A stretch of 64,000 nucleotides of DNA from NCBI GenBank assembly GCA_902513495.1, contig CABXNH010000002.1, positions 1 through 64,000 on the forward strand, read 5' to 3'. The translations under genes and the position numbers were made by a program. Under the pieces are notes generated by a model. That model saw only the letters and a program-made list of their open reading frames with translations. It was not told the DNA's origin and did not search any database. Positions 27,208 through 38,806 of this stretch are shown in pieces; position 1 is the first letter of the stretch; every line of letters starts with the position of its first letter. Source of the DNA: an uncultured Gammaproteobacteria bacterium (lineage in GTDB: Bacteria; Pseudomonadota; Gammaproteobacteria; PS1; Pseudothioglobaceae).

Positions 27208-28287
27208 ATGAAATATTACTATCACAACTTGTTGATAAAATACAACAACACATTAAACACAACTGTTTTGATAAAAAACGACAAACAACTAGAAAAATAT
27301 GTAGAAGTCATTAAGAATGATATTGTCCTTGGAATAGACACTGAATTTAGGCGGGTTAACTCTTATTTTCCTGAGTTGTGTTTAATTCAGATTGCATCGA
27401 AATATCAATTAGAATGCGTAGATGTTCTTTCAATAAGTAATCTGAAGCCACTATTTGATAAGCTCTATGATGGCAAAACATTATGGGTTATTCATTCTTC
27501 AAGGCAAGATATTGAAGCGCTATACTATTTATCAGATAGAATTCCAAACCTACTCTTCGACACACAAATTGGGGCATCGTTCCTAAATTATCCGCTACAA
27601 GTTTCTTATCAGAGCCTTACAGAGAAACTTCAAAATGTATTTTTAGATAAAAAATATACTCGCTTTGATTGGAGAATACGCCCTCTTCCTAATGCCGTTT
27701 TGCAATATGCATTGGACGATGTAAAGTACTTATTGCCAAATTATAACACTCTAACTAAAGAACTAAAAAACAAAGGAAAACTTGATTGGGCTGAAGAAGA
27801 AGTTGAGTTATTATTAAATAAGGATACTTATAAGCCAAACTTTAGAAAGATTTTAAAAAAAACAAAAGGTATCTCAAAGATTTCGCATCAAAACCAAGAA
27901 AATGCATTTCGATTAATTCTTTGGCGCGAATCCGCAGCGCAACAGAAAAATAAACCTCGAAGATGGATTATGTCTGACGAAGCATTGATAGCTTATGCTG
28001 ATGGCACAAGGAAACTTTCAAACAATCAAAATATACTTTTTGAGAAGTTTATAAGAAAAACCAAATTAAAAGTTAGGCCTAAAGAGGCACTAGTCGTTCA
28101 AAAACCTCTTTCAGAGACTGAAAAACTATTAATAAACCAGCTAAAAGAAAAAATTAATCACCTGTCTCTCAAATATGCTATTCCTTCTGAACTTATATGC
28201 TCTTCAAAAAACCTTGTGAAGTTTATGAGGGGAGATAATACTTTATCGATCAATAGGGGCTGGCGCTCAAAAATATTTAAAATATAG
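27208..28287 (+). CDS. rnd: Ribonuclease D
   Basis: 3'-5' exoribonuclease acting on tRNA precursors and other small RNAs. The DEDDy active site is visible: D44 and E46 in GIDTEFRR, D101 in HSSRQDIEAL, and Tyr167/Asp171 in QYALDDVKYLL. An HRDC domain follows (about 225-300). Length (359) fits the family. The ATG at 27208 lacks a clear Shine-Dalgarno and adds about 18 residues before the conserved start, so a downstream TTG is possible. The stop is followed closely by rsmD. Confidence 0.88.
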   Translation: MKYYYHNLLIKYNNTLNTTVLIKNDKQLEKYVEVIKNDIVLGIDTEFRRVNSYFPELCLIQIASKYQLECVDVLSISNLKPLFDKLYDGKTLWVIHSSRQDIEALYYLSDRIPNLLFDTQIGASFLNYPLQVSYQSLTEKLQNVFLDKKYTRFDWRIRPLPNAVLQYALDDVKYLLPNYNTLTKELKNKGKLDWAEEEVELLLNKDTYKPNFRKILKKTKGISKISHQNQENAFRLILWRESAAQQKNKPRRWIMSDEALIAYADGTRKLSNNQNILFEKFIRKTKLKVRPKEALVVQKPLSETEKLLINQLKEKINHLSLKYAIPSELICSSKNLVKFMRGDNTLSINRGWRSKIFKI

Positions 28288-28312
28288 TTTATGTTATATT
28301 GAACTCAATAAT

Positions 28313-28891
28313 ATTATTAAAACAAATACCTTTAAAATTATTTCAGGAGACCTTAAGGGAAGAAAATTCTTTTTTCCAGACTCAGATGGGTTGCGCCCTA
28401 CTTCAGGAAAAACAAGAGAAACGCTCTTTAATTGGCTTCAGTTTGATATTGCTGGAAAAACTGTCCTTGATCCTTTTTCCGGGAGTGGCGCCTTAAGTCT
28501 TGAGGCAATTTCAAGAGGTGCAAAAAAAACAATCTTAATAGAAAAAAATAATAAAGTATTCAAGAGCCTTAAATCAAATCTTAAAATCATAGACTCAACT
28601 AAATTTGAACTCATCAACAAGGATTCGCTTGAATACCTTAATAAACTTGAACACAATGCTTTTGATTATGTCTTTCTAGATCCGCCATTCAAACAGCAAA
28701 TACTACCTTTGACACTTGCTTTGCTCTCTGAAAGAAAGCTTATTAATTCAAATAGTAAAATTTTTATTGAATCAGAATTTATGTTAACAGAAGAATTCTT
28801 AAATAATATTTGTGGATTTGAATGTAAAATTGAAAAAGAGAAAAAGTCAGGCAATGTTTATTTTTGTTTGATAAGTTTAGGAGTCTTATGA
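28313..28891 (+). CDS. rsmD: 16S rRNA (guanine966-N2)-methyltransferase RsmD, non-standard start
   Basis: SAM-dependent methyltransferase for 16S rRNA G966. The SAM-binding motif (VLDPFSGSGALSLEA) and the catalytic DPPF (VFLDPPF) are intact. The ORF track starts at a TTG (28391), which would cut off the conserved N terminus; the frame is open upstream and encodes KIISGDLKGRKFFFPDSDG, which is clearly RsmD. No ATG, GTG or TTG lies in that upstream frame, only ATT codons (28298, 28313, 28316). I give 28313 as the provisional start. Either a rare ATT initiator or a sequence error explains this. The stop overlaps coaD by 4 bp. Confidence 0.88.
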   Translation: MIKTNTFKIISGDLKGRKFFFPDSDGLRPTSGKTRETLFNWLQFDIAGKTVLDPFSGSGALSLEAISRGAKKTILIEKNNKVFKSLKSNLKIIDSTKFELINKDSLEYLNKLEHNAFDYVFLDPPFKQQILPLTLALLSERKLINSNSKIFIESEFMLTEEFLNNICGFECKIEKEKKSGNVYFCLISLGVL

Positions 28892-29370
28892 AAAACATTG
28901 CTATTTATCCTGGATCCTTTGATCCCATTACTAATGGCCATATTGATCTAATAAAAAGAGCCTCTAAACTATTTGATGAAGTTATTATCGCAATAACTCA
29001 AAATGCTAATAAATTAAGTTTTTTATCAATCGAACAAAGAATAAGCGCCGCTGAAACCTCTATTAGTTCTCTCAAAAATACTAAAGTACTTAGTTTTAAC
29101 TCACTTCTTGTTGACTTCGCAAGTGAGCACAATGCTCAAATAATTATAAGAGGTTTGAGGGCTGTTTCTGATTTCGAATATGAGTTTCAGTTAAGCGGAA
29201 TGAATAAGCGTCTTAATCCTGAAATTGAAACTCTCTTTATGACTCCCTCTGAAGAATTCGCTAATATTTCCTCATCTTTAGTTCGTGAAATTCTCTCTTT
29301 AGGTGGTGATGTAAGCCTATTTGTTCCAAGTCAGGTTAAAAAAATACTTTTAGATACAGTTCAAAAATAA
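28888..29370 (+). CDS. coaD: Phosphopantetheine adenylyltransferase CoaD
   Basis: Penultimate step of coenzyme A synthesis: ATP plus 4'-phosphopantetheine gives dephospho-CoA. From the ATG at 28888 the protein is 160 residues, the usual length; the ORF-track TTG start at 28864 is not needed. YPGSFDPITNGHIDL carries the T/HxGH nucleotidyltransferase motif, and NISSSLVREI is the second signature. The ATGA overlap with rsmD (4 bp) indicates coupling; the rsmD-coaD pairing is common in bacteria. Confidence 0.96.
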   Translation: MKNIAIYPGSFDPITNGHIDLIKRASKLFDEVIIAITQNANKLSFLSIEQRISAAETSISSLKNTKVLSFNSLLVDFASEHNAQIIIRGLRAVSDFEYEFQLSGMNKRLNPEIETLFMTPSEEFANISSSLVREILSLGGDVSLFVPSQVKKILLDTVQK

Positions 29371-29382
29371 TTTCAAATACAC

Positions 29383-29410
29383 CTTGAAATAAGATTTTGT
29401 ATCCCTAAAT
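29383..29410 (+). promoter_or_regulatory. Probable sigma32 (heat-shock) promoter of dnaK
   Basis: CTTGAAA (29383-29389) and CCCTAAAT (29403-29410) are separated by 13 bp, close to the sigma32 consensus CTTGAAA-N(11-15)-CCCCATNT, about 35 bp upstream of dnaK. The short palindrome CCCTAAATAGGG overlaps the -10 part. Heat-shock control of dnaKJ is well established in gammaproteobacteria. Confidence 0.65.
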
Positions 29411-29444
29411 AGGGTTTATACAAAAAATACAAGGAGTAAAAGAA

Positions 29445-31352
29445 ATGTCAAAAATGATAGGTATTGATTTAGGAACAACAAATTCATGCGTTTCAGTTAT
29501 GGATAGTGGTGTTGCTAAAATCATAGAAAACTCTGAAGGAAACAGAACTACACCTTCAATTATTGCATACCCAAAAGACTCTGAAGAGATCTTGGTGGGA
29601 CAACCTGCAAAGAGACAGGCTGTAACTAATCCTGAAAATACACTTTATGCTATTAAGCGTTTAATTGGCCGTCGATTTGATGAAGAAGCCGTTCAAAAAG
29701 ATATTGATCTAGTCCCATATAAGATTATTAAAGCTAAGAATGGCGATGCATGGGTTGAAGTAAAGGGTAAAAAAATGGCAGCACCCGAAATATCTGCTCG
29801 AGTCATTCAAAAAATGAAGCAAACTGCAGAAGATTATCTAGGTAATGAAGTGACTGAGGCTGTTATTACCGTACCCGCTTATTTCAATGATTCTCAGCGC
29901 CAAGCTACGAAAGATGCAGGAAAAATTGCAGGCTTAACAGTTAAAAGAATTATCAATGAGCCAACTGCTGCTGCACTGGCCTATGGTGTTGATAAAACAA
30001 CGGGTGATAAGAAGGTTGCAGTCTATGATTTAGGTGGTGGAACATTCGACGTTTCAATCATCGAAATGGAAGACATTGATGGTGAAAAACACTTTGAAGT
30101 TCTATCTACAAATGGAGACACATTCCTTGGTGGTGAAGACTTTGATCAAAGAATTATTAATTTTCTTGTTGATGAGTTCAAAAAAGAACAGGGCCTTGAT
30201 TTAGCAAAAGATGCTATGGCTCTTCAAAGATTAAAAGAGGCTGCTGAAAAAGCAAAAATAGAACTTTCTTCTTCTGAGCAAACAGAGGTTAGTCTGCCTT
30301 ATATTACTGCAGATGCTTCTGGCCCTAAACACCTCAACATCAAAATAACAAGATCGAAACTTGAGTCGTTAGTTGCAGATCTACTTAAGCGCTCGATTGA
30401 TCCATGCAAAACAGCCCTTAAAGATGCAGGCTTATCAAGTGGTGATGTTGATGAAATCATTCTTGTAGGCGGACAAACACGAATGCCTAAAGTTCAGCAA
30501 ATGGTTAAAGATTTCTTTGGTAAAGAGCCTAAGAAAGACTTAAACCCAGATGAAGCTGTCGCCATGGGCGCAGCAATTCAAGCTGGTGTATTAGGTGGTG
30601 ACGTTAAAGATGTCCTTCTTCTTGATGTAACTCCTCTATCTCTTGGAATCGAGACAATGGGTGGCGTTATGACAAAATTGATTGAAAAAAATACAACAAT
30701 TCCTACTAACCAGTCTCAAGTATTTTCCACGGCTGCAGACAATCAATCCGCTGTAACTGTTCATGTTCTTCAAGGAGAGCGCGAAGTAGCGAGTGCAAAT
30801 AAGTCTCTAGGACAGTTTAACTTGGAAGGTATAGCTCCAGCGCCTAAAGGTCAACCTCAAATTGAAGTAACCCTTGATCTGGACTCGGACGGTATTTTGA
30901 ATGTATCTGCCAAGGATAAAAATACTGGCAAAGAACAATCCATCACAATCAAATCCTCAAGTGGTCTCTCCGATGAGGAAGTTGATAAAATGATTAAAGA
31001 TGCTGAGGCTCATGCTGATGAAGATAAAAAGTTCCAAGAACTGGTTTCAGCTAGAAATATGGCTGACTCACTTGTTCATTCTACAAAACAGTCTCTCGAG
31101 GAGCTCAAAGATGAGATTTCTGATGATGAAAAAACTGCAATTGATGGCGCTCTAAGTGAACTAGAGGAAAGTATCAAAGGTGATGACAAAGACGCCATCG
31201 ATGCTAAAGTACAAAATCTTAGTGAAAAAGCGCAAGTTCTAGCTCAAAAAGCGCAAGAAAAGGCTGGAGCAGATGATAGTGCTGAAGCCAACTCAGATGC
31301 TGGTGAAGATGTTGTTGATGCTGACTTCGAAGAAGTTAAAGAAGAAAAGTAA
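29445..31352 (+). CDS. dnaK: Molecular chaperone DnaK (Hsp70)
   Basis: ATP-dependent chaperone acting with DnaJ and GrpE. The 635-residue protein has the N-terminal ATPase signature ([11 protein letters not shown]), [13 protein letters not shown] and the third signature [13 protein letters not shown], then the substrate-binding domain and a helical lid with an acidic tail ending [17 protein letters not shown] lies upstream of the ATG. dnaJ follows after 72 bp that contain a stem-loop; grpE is not adjacent. Confidence 0.98.
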   Translation: MSKMIGIDLGTTNSCVSVMDSGVAKIIENSEGNRTTPSIIAYPKDSEEILVGQPAKRQAVTNPENTLYAIKRLIGRRFDEEAVQKDIDLVPYKIIKAKNGDAWVEVKGKKMAAPEISARVIQKMKQTAEDYLGNEVTEAVITVPAYFNDSQRQATKDAGKIAGLTVKRIINEPTAAALAYGVDKTTGDKKVAVYDLGGGTFDVSIIEMEDIDGEKHFEVLSTNGDTFLGGEDFDQRIINFLVDEFKKEQGLDLAKDAMALQRLKEAAEKAKIELSSSEQTEVSLPYITADASGPKHLNIKITRSKLESLVADLLKRSIDPCKTALKDAGLSSGDVDEIILVGGQTRMPKVQQMVKDFFGKEPKKDLNPDEAVAMGAAIQAGVLGGDVKDVLLLDVTPLSLGIETMGGVMTKLIEKNTTIPTNQSQVFSTAADNQSAVTVHVLQGEREVASANKSLGQFNLEGIAPAPKGQPQIEVTLDLDSDGILNVSAKDKNTGKEQSITIKSSSGLSDEEVDKMIKDAEAHADEDKKFQELVSARNMADSLVHSTKQSLEELKDEISDDEKTAIDGALSELEESIKGDDKDAIDAKVQNLSEKAQVLAQKAQEKAGADDSAEANSDAGEDVVDADFEEVKEEK

Positions 31353-31379
31353 TTAGCTTTATTTGTTGATCTAAAATAA

Positions 31380-31404
31380 CCTCTCGTGTCTAGTACATGA
31401 GGGG
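31380..31404 (+). terminator. Stem-loop between dnaK and dnaJ (attenuating or processing hairpin)
   Basis: CCTCTCGTG-TCTAGTA-CATGAGGGG pairs over 9 bp with two G-U wobbles and is followed by TTTAATATTTT. It resembles a weak intrinsic terminator. Its position inside an operon suggests partial read-through that keeps DnaJ below DnaK, or a processing site. Confidence 0.5.
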
Positions 31405-31424
31405 TTTAATATTTTAAGGGAAAT

Positions 31425-32528
31425 ATGTCAGAAAGAGATTATTACGAAGTTCTAGGTGTCGATAAAGGCGCAGATGAGGCCAAGATTAAAAAGGCTTACA
31501 AGCGCCTTGCTATGAAATATCATCCTGATAGAAATGCAGATGATAAAGTAGGTGCTGAGAAGAAATTTAAAGAAGTTCGTAAAGCCTATGACGTTATCTC
31601 AAATCCTCAAAAGAGATCTGCCTACGATCAATTTGGTCATGCGGGGGTCGATCAAGGAGGACAGGGCTTTGGTGGTGGAAATCCTTTCGGCGGGGCTGGA
31701 GGCTTTAGTGATATTTTTGGTGATATTTTTGGTGGTGGCAATTCAAAGCCAGATAACAGAGGCTCAGACCTACGCTATGATCTAGAAATTGATTTAAAAC
31801 AAGCTGCTGATGGCGATACTGTAAAAATAAGAGTCCCTAAAAATGATACCTGTGACACCTGCTCAGGAAGTGGCGCAAAGCCAGGCACTTCAGTTAAAAC
31901 ATGTGGAAATTGTCGAGGAACTGGTCAAATGACTATGCAACAAGGTTTTTTTGCTGTTCAGCGCCCTTGTAATCAGTGTAATGGCTCTGGTGAAAAAATC
32001 GAATCTCCATGCGGAACCTGTCGAGGACAAGGTGTTGTTAGAAATCAAAAAACTCTATCTGTAAAAATACCTGCAGGTGTAGATACTGGAAATCGAATAA
32101 GGCTCAGTGGTGAGGGTGAGGCAGGCTTGCGAAGTGGCCCTCATGGTGATCTATATGTTCAAATTCATATTAAAGACCATCCTATATTTCAGCGTGAAGG
32201 TAATGATTTATACTGTGAAGTACCAATTGATTTTGCAACCTCAACGCTTGGTGGATCGATTGAAGTTCCTACGCTCAAAGGTAAACTCAAGATCAACGTT
32301 CCAGCAGGAACACAAACCTCTAAACTTTTTAGACTAAGAGGTAAAGGGATGCCAGCAATGAGGCATAGCGGTTCTGGTGATTTATTATGCCAAGTCAAAG
32401 TTGAAACTCCTGTAAATTTGAACTCTAAACAAAAGAAACTATTAAAAGATTTTTCAAACTCTTGTGAGGCTAAGCATCACCCAGAATCTGACTCATTTTT
32501 TGGTAAAATGAAATCTTTTTTTGAGTAG
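31425..32528 (+). CDS. dnaJ: Chaperone protein DnaJ (Hsp40)
   Basis: Co-chaperone that stimulates DnaK ATPase. The 367-residue protein has a J domain with the HPD tripeptide (YHPDRN), a Gly/Phe-rich linker (about 75-105), a zinc-finger region with four CxxCxGxG repeats ([32 protein letters not shown]) and the C-terminal substrate-binding domains. All parts are intact, so it is a full type I DnaJ. Confidence 0.97.
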   Translation: MSERDYYEVLGVDKGADEAKIKKAYKRLAMKYHPDRNADDKVGAEKKFKEVRKAYDVISNPQKRSAYDQFGHAGVDQGGQGFGGGNPFGGAGGFSDIFGDIFGGGNSKPDNRGSDLRYDLEIDLKQAADGDTVKIRVPKNDTCDTCSGSGAKPGTSVKTCGNCRGTGQMTMQQGFFAVQRPCNQCNGSGEKIESPCGTCRGQGVVRNQKTLSVKIPAGVDTGNRIRLSGEGEAGLRSGPHGDLYVQIHIKDHPIFQREGNDLYCEVPIDFATSTLGGSIEVPTLKGKLKINVPAGTQTSKLFRLRGKGMPAMRHSGSGDLLCQVKVETPVNLNSKQKKLLKDFSNSCEAKHHPESDSFFGKMKSFFE

Positions 32529-32588
32529 TTCTGAAACAATTTGTAACAAAGAATCAATTGCTCATCTATAAAATTTCTTTTTTTATAA

Positions 32589-33884
<1,296 letters not shown>

Positions 33885-33964
33885 TTGACACGCACCCTTG
33901 TTTTAGTCCTTTATGTTAATTTAAGGTTAAAATAAAACTTCATTAACTATTTTTGGATGACTGA

Positions 33965-35212
33965 TTGGAATCGCTGTCAACTTTTTGGCTAAGTTTTATA
34001 CTGTTTATTCTTATTATTGCTTCGGCATTTTTTTCTGCCTCAGAAACTTCGATGATGGCACTCAATCGCTATCGACTTAAGGCTCTTAGTGCAAAGAATA
34101 ATGTTCAAGCCAAAAGAGTAGAAAAACTCCTAAACAAAATTGACTATCTGATTGGAGGTATATTACTTGGTAATAACTTCGTTAATATACTTGCAGCAAG
34201 TATTGCAACCCTTCTGTCAATAAAATTATGGGGAGAAGGTTCAGTAATCATTGCCTCATTAGTTCTAACTTTAGTCATTTTAATATTTGCAGAAAACACT
34301 CCAAAGACTTTTGCAGCAAAAAATCCTGAAAAGATTGCATTACCTGCCTCTTGGTTACTAGAAATACTAATAAAAATTTTCAAACCTCTTATTTATCTTA
34401 TATCAGTCATCTCTAAATTTATTCTAAGGCTACTTGGTCTGAAAAATGTTAGCAAAGACATCTTAAATTCTGAAGAACTCAGAATGGCCGTCAAAGACTC
34501 AAAATCACAAATGTCCAAGAATTATCAGAATATGCTTCTCAATATTATTGATCTTGAAAAAGTAAAAGTTGAGGATATTATGATTCCACATCACGAGCTA
34601 GTAAGTGCTGATGCCAATAATAAAGATGAATTATTTGAACAATTTAAACGAATTCAACACAACCGTCTACTTCTCTTTGAAGGCTCAGAAAACAACATTA
34701 TTGGAACAATACATATGAGGGATATTCTCAATATTTATGCCAAAGAAGAAATTAATGTCAGGAAAATTAAAGAATTAATTAGAGAGCCTTATTTTATTCC
34801 AGAGGGCACTCCTTTATCGCAACAACTTGAACACTTTAAAAAACAAAAAAGAAGGCTTGGGATTGTTGTTGATGAATATGGCGAAGTCAAAGGAATGGTT
34901 GTATTGGATGACATTTTAGAAGAAATAGTTGGACAATTTACATCGTCACAAGGTGAAACTATCGAAGAAATTAAAATACAGGATGATGGAAGCTACTTGG
35001 TTGATCCAAGAGTAAGCATTAGAGAGCTAAACTCAGAACTCAATGTTAAACTACCTTTTGACAGTGCAAAGACACTTAATGGATTAATCTTAGAACAGCT
35101 CCAAAGCTTTCCTCAGCACAACGTATCCCTGAAAATTGATCCTCTCATTATTGAAATTATTCAGGTTAATAAACAGGGTATTAAACTAGTTAAAATCACT
35201 AAAATAAATTAG
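33965..35212 (+). CDS. CNNM/CBS-domain protein of the HlyC/CorC (YfjD/CorB) family
   Basis: Inner-membrane protein of 415 residues: an N-terminal CNNM (DUF21) domain with about four helices (to about 170), two CBS domains (about 190-320, starting EDIMIPHHELV) and a C-terminal CorC_HlyC transporter-associated domain (about 335-410). Family members are implicated in Mg2+ export or homeostasis; the name hemolysin is historical. The start is a TTG at 33965: an in-frame stop is directly upstream and the next Met is too far inside, so the TTG is forced; TTGGAT upstream may serve as Shine-Dalgarno. Confidence 0.85.
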   Translation: MESLSTFWLSFILFILIIASAFFSASETSMMALNRYRLKALSAKNNVQAKRVEKLLNKIDYLIGGILLGNNFVNILAASIATLLSIKLWGEGSVIIASLVLTLVILIFAENTPKTFAAKNPEKIALPASWLLEILIKIFKPLIYLISVISKFILRLLGLKNVSKDILNSEELRMAVKDSKSQMSKNYQNMLLNIIDLEKVKVEDIMIPHHELVSADANNKDELFEQFKRIQHNRLLLFEGSENNIIGTIHMRDILNIYAKEEINVRKIKELIREPYFIPEGTPLSQQLEHFKKQKRRLGIVVDEYGEVKGMVVLDDILEEIVGQFTSSQGETIEEIKIQDDGSYLVDPRVSIRELNSELNVKLPFDSAKTLNGLILEQLQSFPQHNVSLKIDPLIIEIIQVNKQGIKLVKITKIN

Positions 35213-35259
35213 GTATTATCTAAATTTATAATCAGTAATTTCAAATAAAAGGACAATTA

Positions 35260-36249
35260 ATGTTTAAATTTTTCACTCAAAAAAAATGGTTTCTTTGGGC
35301 CTATCTAGGTTCAACAGTTATCCTTACCTCGTTATGGCTTTCAGTTCAAATTGATGTTCAAATCAATGAGTGGTTTGGTGGCTTCTACGATATGATTCAA
35401 AAAGCTCTAGGAACGCCAAATGCAGTAACAATGGAAGAGTATATTGGAGGACTTTGGAGCTTTGCAAAACTTGCTGCAATGTGGATTGTGTTAGGCCTTG
35501 CAACTTCATTTTTGACTTCTCATTTCTTGTTTAGATGGAGAGCATCAATGGTTGAGTTCTATCATAGCGTATATGATAAAGCTCGCATGATTGAGGGCGC
35601 ATCACAACGCGTTCAGGAAGACACCATTAGGTTTTCCAGAATCATGGAAGGATTGGGCACTAGCCTCATTGAATCTGTCATGGTACTTATTGAATATTTT
35701 CCATTATTAATGGGACTATCAGTCGGCATTCCGATTATGTGGTTTGGTGATTGGGAGTATGGTTTAGTAACTGGAGCTTTAATTTGGGCAGTTGGTGGAA
35801 CACTATTAATGATTGGATTAGCATGGGTATTAAGATTAGTTGGCATAGAGTATGACCTTCAAAAAAGAGAGGCTGCGTATAGAAAAGTTCTTGTAATTGC
35901 AGAAGATGACGGAACCGTGAGACCAAAAACTCTCAATGAGCTCTTTGAGGGTGTAAGGCTAATTCATTACAAAAGCTATTTATTTTATTTGTACTTTAAT
36001 ATTGGTAGACTGGCTTACCTTCAAATAAACGTATTAGTTGCATACATTGTTCTTGCTCCTGCCATAGTTGCAGGGGTCATGACTTTAGGTGTGATGCAGC
36101 AAATCATTAGAGCATTTGGACGAGTTGAAGGTTCACTTCAATATTTATTTAATGCATGGCCTACTATTATTGAACTCGCAAGTGTTTATAAACGTCTAAA
36201 AGAGTTTGAAAGTCAGATTGAATCAATGACTGAGGTAGAAACAGAATAG
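35260..36249 (+). CDS. SbmA/BacA-like peptide transporter
   Basis: Proton-driven peptide importer family resembling an ABC transmembrane domain without an ATPase. Family landmarks are IDVQINEWFGGFYDMIQKAL, FRWRASMVEFYH, RVQEDTIRFSRIME and the C-terminal FGRVEGSLQYLFNAWPTIIELASVYKRL. At 329 residues it is shorter than E. coli SbmA (406), lacking the first one or two N-terminal helices. Imports peptide antibiotics and possibly peptides or cofactors in other bacteria; native substrate unknown. Its stop abuts that of convergent psd. Confidence 0.85.
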   Translation: MFKFFTQKKWFLWAYLGSTVILTSLWLSVQIDVQINEWFGGFYDMIQKALGTPNAVTMEEYIGGLWSFAKLAAMWIVLGLATSFLTSHFLFRWRASMVEFYHSVYDKARMIEGASQRVQEDTIRFSRIMEGLGTSLIESVMVLIEYFPLLMGLSVGIPIMWFGDWEYGLVTGALIWAVGGTLLMIGLAWVLRLVGIEYDLQKREAAYRKVLVIAEDDGTVRPKTLNELFEGVRLIHYKSYLFYLYFNIGRLAYLQINVLVAYIVLAPAIVAGVMTLGVMQQIIRAFGRVEGSLQYLFNAWPTIIELASVYKRLKEFESQIESMTEVETE

Positions 36250-37062
36250 TTATTGAGTAATTGATTGTCCCATATTAAGCACTTGAGCCTCCTCAAGACT
36301 TAATTTAGGAAAGTCATTTGGCATAAGAATGATTATGGTCGATCCCATATTAAAGCGACCAAGCTCATCCCCTTTTTTAAGTCTAATTTGTCGGCCCTTG
36401 TAATCATAATTTTTAACAAATTTAGAGTATGGAGGCGTAATCTGTCCTTCCCAAGAAGTCTGCATTGATCCAACAAAAATCGCACCAACCAATACAAAGA
36501 CCATTTCACCAAACTCAGTGTTAAAGAAACATACAAGCCTTTCATTACGCGCAAAAACTTCATCGATACCATCAACCGTTCTCTGGTTTACTGAAAACAG
36601 GTCTCCTGGAATGTATTTCATCGAAACCAAATCACCGTCACAGGGCATATGAACACGATGGTAATCCTTTGGTGATAAATAAATTGTCGCAAAACTCCTA
36701 AGATAATCTTTATCGATAGATTTATCATCGAGCAAAGCTGAAACTGAATATTTTCTACCTTTAGCTTGAACAATCTCCGACTCTTTAATGTTTCCAGCCT
36801 GTGAAACAAATCCGTCTACTGGCGAAATCACTGGCGAGCTAGATATTGGTCTTGAACTTTTCTTGAGAGATCTTGTAAAAAAATCATTAAAGTGATCATA
36901 ATCTTTAACGTTTTCTCTTTCAGCTTCACTCAGATTAACTTCATATGCAGCAATAAACCAATTAGTAAAACTATTTTTTAGCCATGGAGTCTTAATTCTT
37001 GCAAATCGAAACATTAACCTCGATAAGAGATGCTGAGGCAAGAGGTATTGAAGGAAAATCAT
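36250..37062 (-). CDS. psd: Phosphatidylserine decarboxylase
   Basis: Makes phosphatidylethanolamine from phosphatidylserine at the inner membrane. The 270-residue proenzyme has VDGFVSQAGN, YHRVHMP and the self-cleavage site GST (in FNMGSTIII) near the C terminus, where Ser becomes the pyruvoyl group. The residue before GST is Met rather than the more usual Leu. It starts at the same base where proS ends, so the two form an operon. Confidence 0.93.
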   Translation of the reverse strand: MIFLQYLLPQHLLSRLMFRFARIKTPWLKNSFTNWFIAAYEVNLSEAERENVKDYDHFNDFFTRSLKKSSRPISSSPVISPVDGFVSQAGNIKESEIVQAKGRKYSVSALLDDKSIDKDYLRSFATIYLSPKDYHRVHMPCDGDLVSMKYIPGDLFSVNQRTVDGIDEVFARNERLVCFFNTEFGEMVFVLVGAIFVGSMQTSWEGQITPPYSKFVKNYDYKGRQIRLKKGDELGRFNMGSTIIILMPNDFPKLSLEEAQVLNMGQSITQ

Positions 37063-38765
37063 TAATCAAGCTTATCAACAATAAAACTAACTGCCTCCTT
37101 AAAGTCAATTTCAACTTTATCTGGATGCATCCTAGATTTATATTCTATTTTCCCGTTGTCAGCATGAGTATCACTGATCACGAGGCGATGGGGAATACCA
37201 AGAAGTTCAGAGTCAGCAAACATAATTCCAGGTCTTTCCTTACGATCATCAATTAAAACATCAATATTCTGTTCTATGCAGTCCATATAAAGCTGATCTG
37301 CAAGTGCTTTAACGCGAGATGATTTATTGTAATTTATAGGGACTATAACAAGCTCAAATGGAGCAATAGCTTGAGGAAAAATAATACCCCTATCATCATT
37401 ATTTTGTTCAATACTCGCTGCGATAATTCGTGTTACACCAATACCATAGCAACCCATATTCATATAGACTGCCCTTCCATCTTCACCGATTACGTTAGCA
37501 TTCATAGAGTCTGAGTACTTAGTGCCGAGCTGAAAAATATGTCCAACCTCGATGCCTCTTTTAATTTCTATCTTGCCCTTTCCATCAGGTGATGGGTCTC
37601 CAGCAACAACATTACGTATATCTGAAGCAACAATCTTTTTTGAGTCTCTTTGCCAGTTGACTCCAATATAATGCTCATCGTCCTTATTAGAACCACAAAC
37701 AAAGTCTGATAAATGAGCCGCTGCATAATCAACAAAGATTGGAATATCGAGATTTACAACTCCAATAGACCCAAAAGAACAGCCTAATTGCTTAAGAACT
37801 TTGGTCTCTTCGGCCATTTGCAGAGGGTTTTTAACACCGTCCAATTTGGCTGCTTTCACTTCATTGAGTTCATGATCGCCTCGCAAAACAAGAGCAATAA
37901 GATTATCATCAGTTCCTTCAACAATCAGCGTTTTTATTGATTTTTTTGGGCTAATTTTTAATAAATTACAGACATCATCAATTGTTTTGACACCGGGTGT
38001 ATGAGCAATCTCTAATTCTTGTTTGGGGGCATTAGGTTCACCTTGAGGAAGCGTTTCAGCCCTTTCAATATTGGCAGCATAACTAGAGTCATCAGAAAAA
38101 CAAATAGCATCCTCACCTGACTCAGCAAGAACATGGAATTCATGAGAACTATCACCACCAATAGCACCAGAATCAGCTAAAACGGGTCTGTAGTCCAAAC
38201 CTAATCTATCAAAAATATTACAATAAGTCTGGTGCATCACTTGGTATGTCTCACCAAGTGATTTTTTATCTATATGAAAGGAGTAAGCATCTTTCATAAT
38301 AAATTCTCTTGAACGCATGACTCCAAAACGAGGCCTTATTTCATCCCTAAATTTTGTTTGAATTTGATAAAAGTTGATAGGTAACTGCTTATAGCTTCTT
38401 ATATACTGCTTAGCTATGGTTGTAATCACTTCCTCATGTGTTGGGCCCATGCAAAAATCTCTTTCATGCCTATCCTTAAAACGAAGCAACTCAGGGCCAT
38501 ATTCCTCCCACCTCTTTGATTCTTGCCATAGCTCAGCTGGCTGCGCAACTGGCATCAATAATTCTAATGCCTTTGATTTGTTCATCTCCTGTCTTATTAT
38601 TTTTTCAACTTTCTGAATAATTTTCAAACCAATGGGTAAGTATGAATAAAGTCCAGATGCTAATTTAGATATTAGACCGGCTCTTATCATTAATTGGTGA
38701 GATATGATTTGGGCATCGTTAGGCGCCTCCTTCACTGTAGAGATTAAAAAATCACTGCTTTTCAT
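37062..38765 (-). CDS. proS: Prolyl-tRNA synthetase
   Basis: Charges tRNA-Pro. At 567 residues it is the bacterial type with an inserted editing (INS/YbaK-like) domain at about 220-400 between class II motifs 2 and 3. Motif 1 ([19 protein letters not shown]), motif 2 ([25 protein letters not shown]) and motif 3 ([10 protein letters not shown]) are visible, followed by an anticodon-binding domain. It is divergent from the M50 protease gene across 41 bp. Confidence 0.97.
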   Translation of the reverse strand: MKSSDFLISTVKEAPNDAQIISHQLMIRAGLISKLASGLYSYLPIGLKIIQKVEKIIRQEMNKSKALELLMPVAQPAELWQESKRWEEYGPELLRFKDRHERDFCMGPTHEEVITTIAKQYIRSYKQLPINFYQIQTKFRDEIRPRFGVMRSREFIMKDAYSFHIDKKSLGETYQVMHQTYCNIFDRLGLDYRPVLADSGAIGGDSSHEFHVLAESGEDAICFSDDSSYAANIERAETLPQGEPNAPKQELEIAHTPGVKTIDDVCNLLKISPKKSIKTLIVEGTDDNLIALVLRGDHELNEVKAAKLDGVKNPLQMAEETKVLKQLGCSFGSIGVVNLDIPIFVDYAAAHLSDFVCGSNKDDEHYIGVNWQRDSKKIVASDIRNVVAGDPSPDGKGKIEIKRGIEVGHIFQLGTKYSDSMNANVIGEDGRAVYMNMGCYGIGVTRIIAASIEQNNDDRGIIFPQAIAPFELVIVPINYNKSSRVKALADQLYMDCIEQNIDVLIDDRKERPGIMFADSELLGIPHRLVISDTHADNGKIEYKSRMHPDKVEIDFKEAVSFIVDKLD

Positions 38766-38806
38766 ATAAAATGAGTTTATATCAATAAATAATTCGATTT
38801 TACCTA

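Noticed and set aside
28299-28496. 65-residue plus-strand ORF starting with TTG before rsmD
   Set aside because: It is the wrong frame over the conserved N terminus of rsmD; the RsmD frame explains the region.
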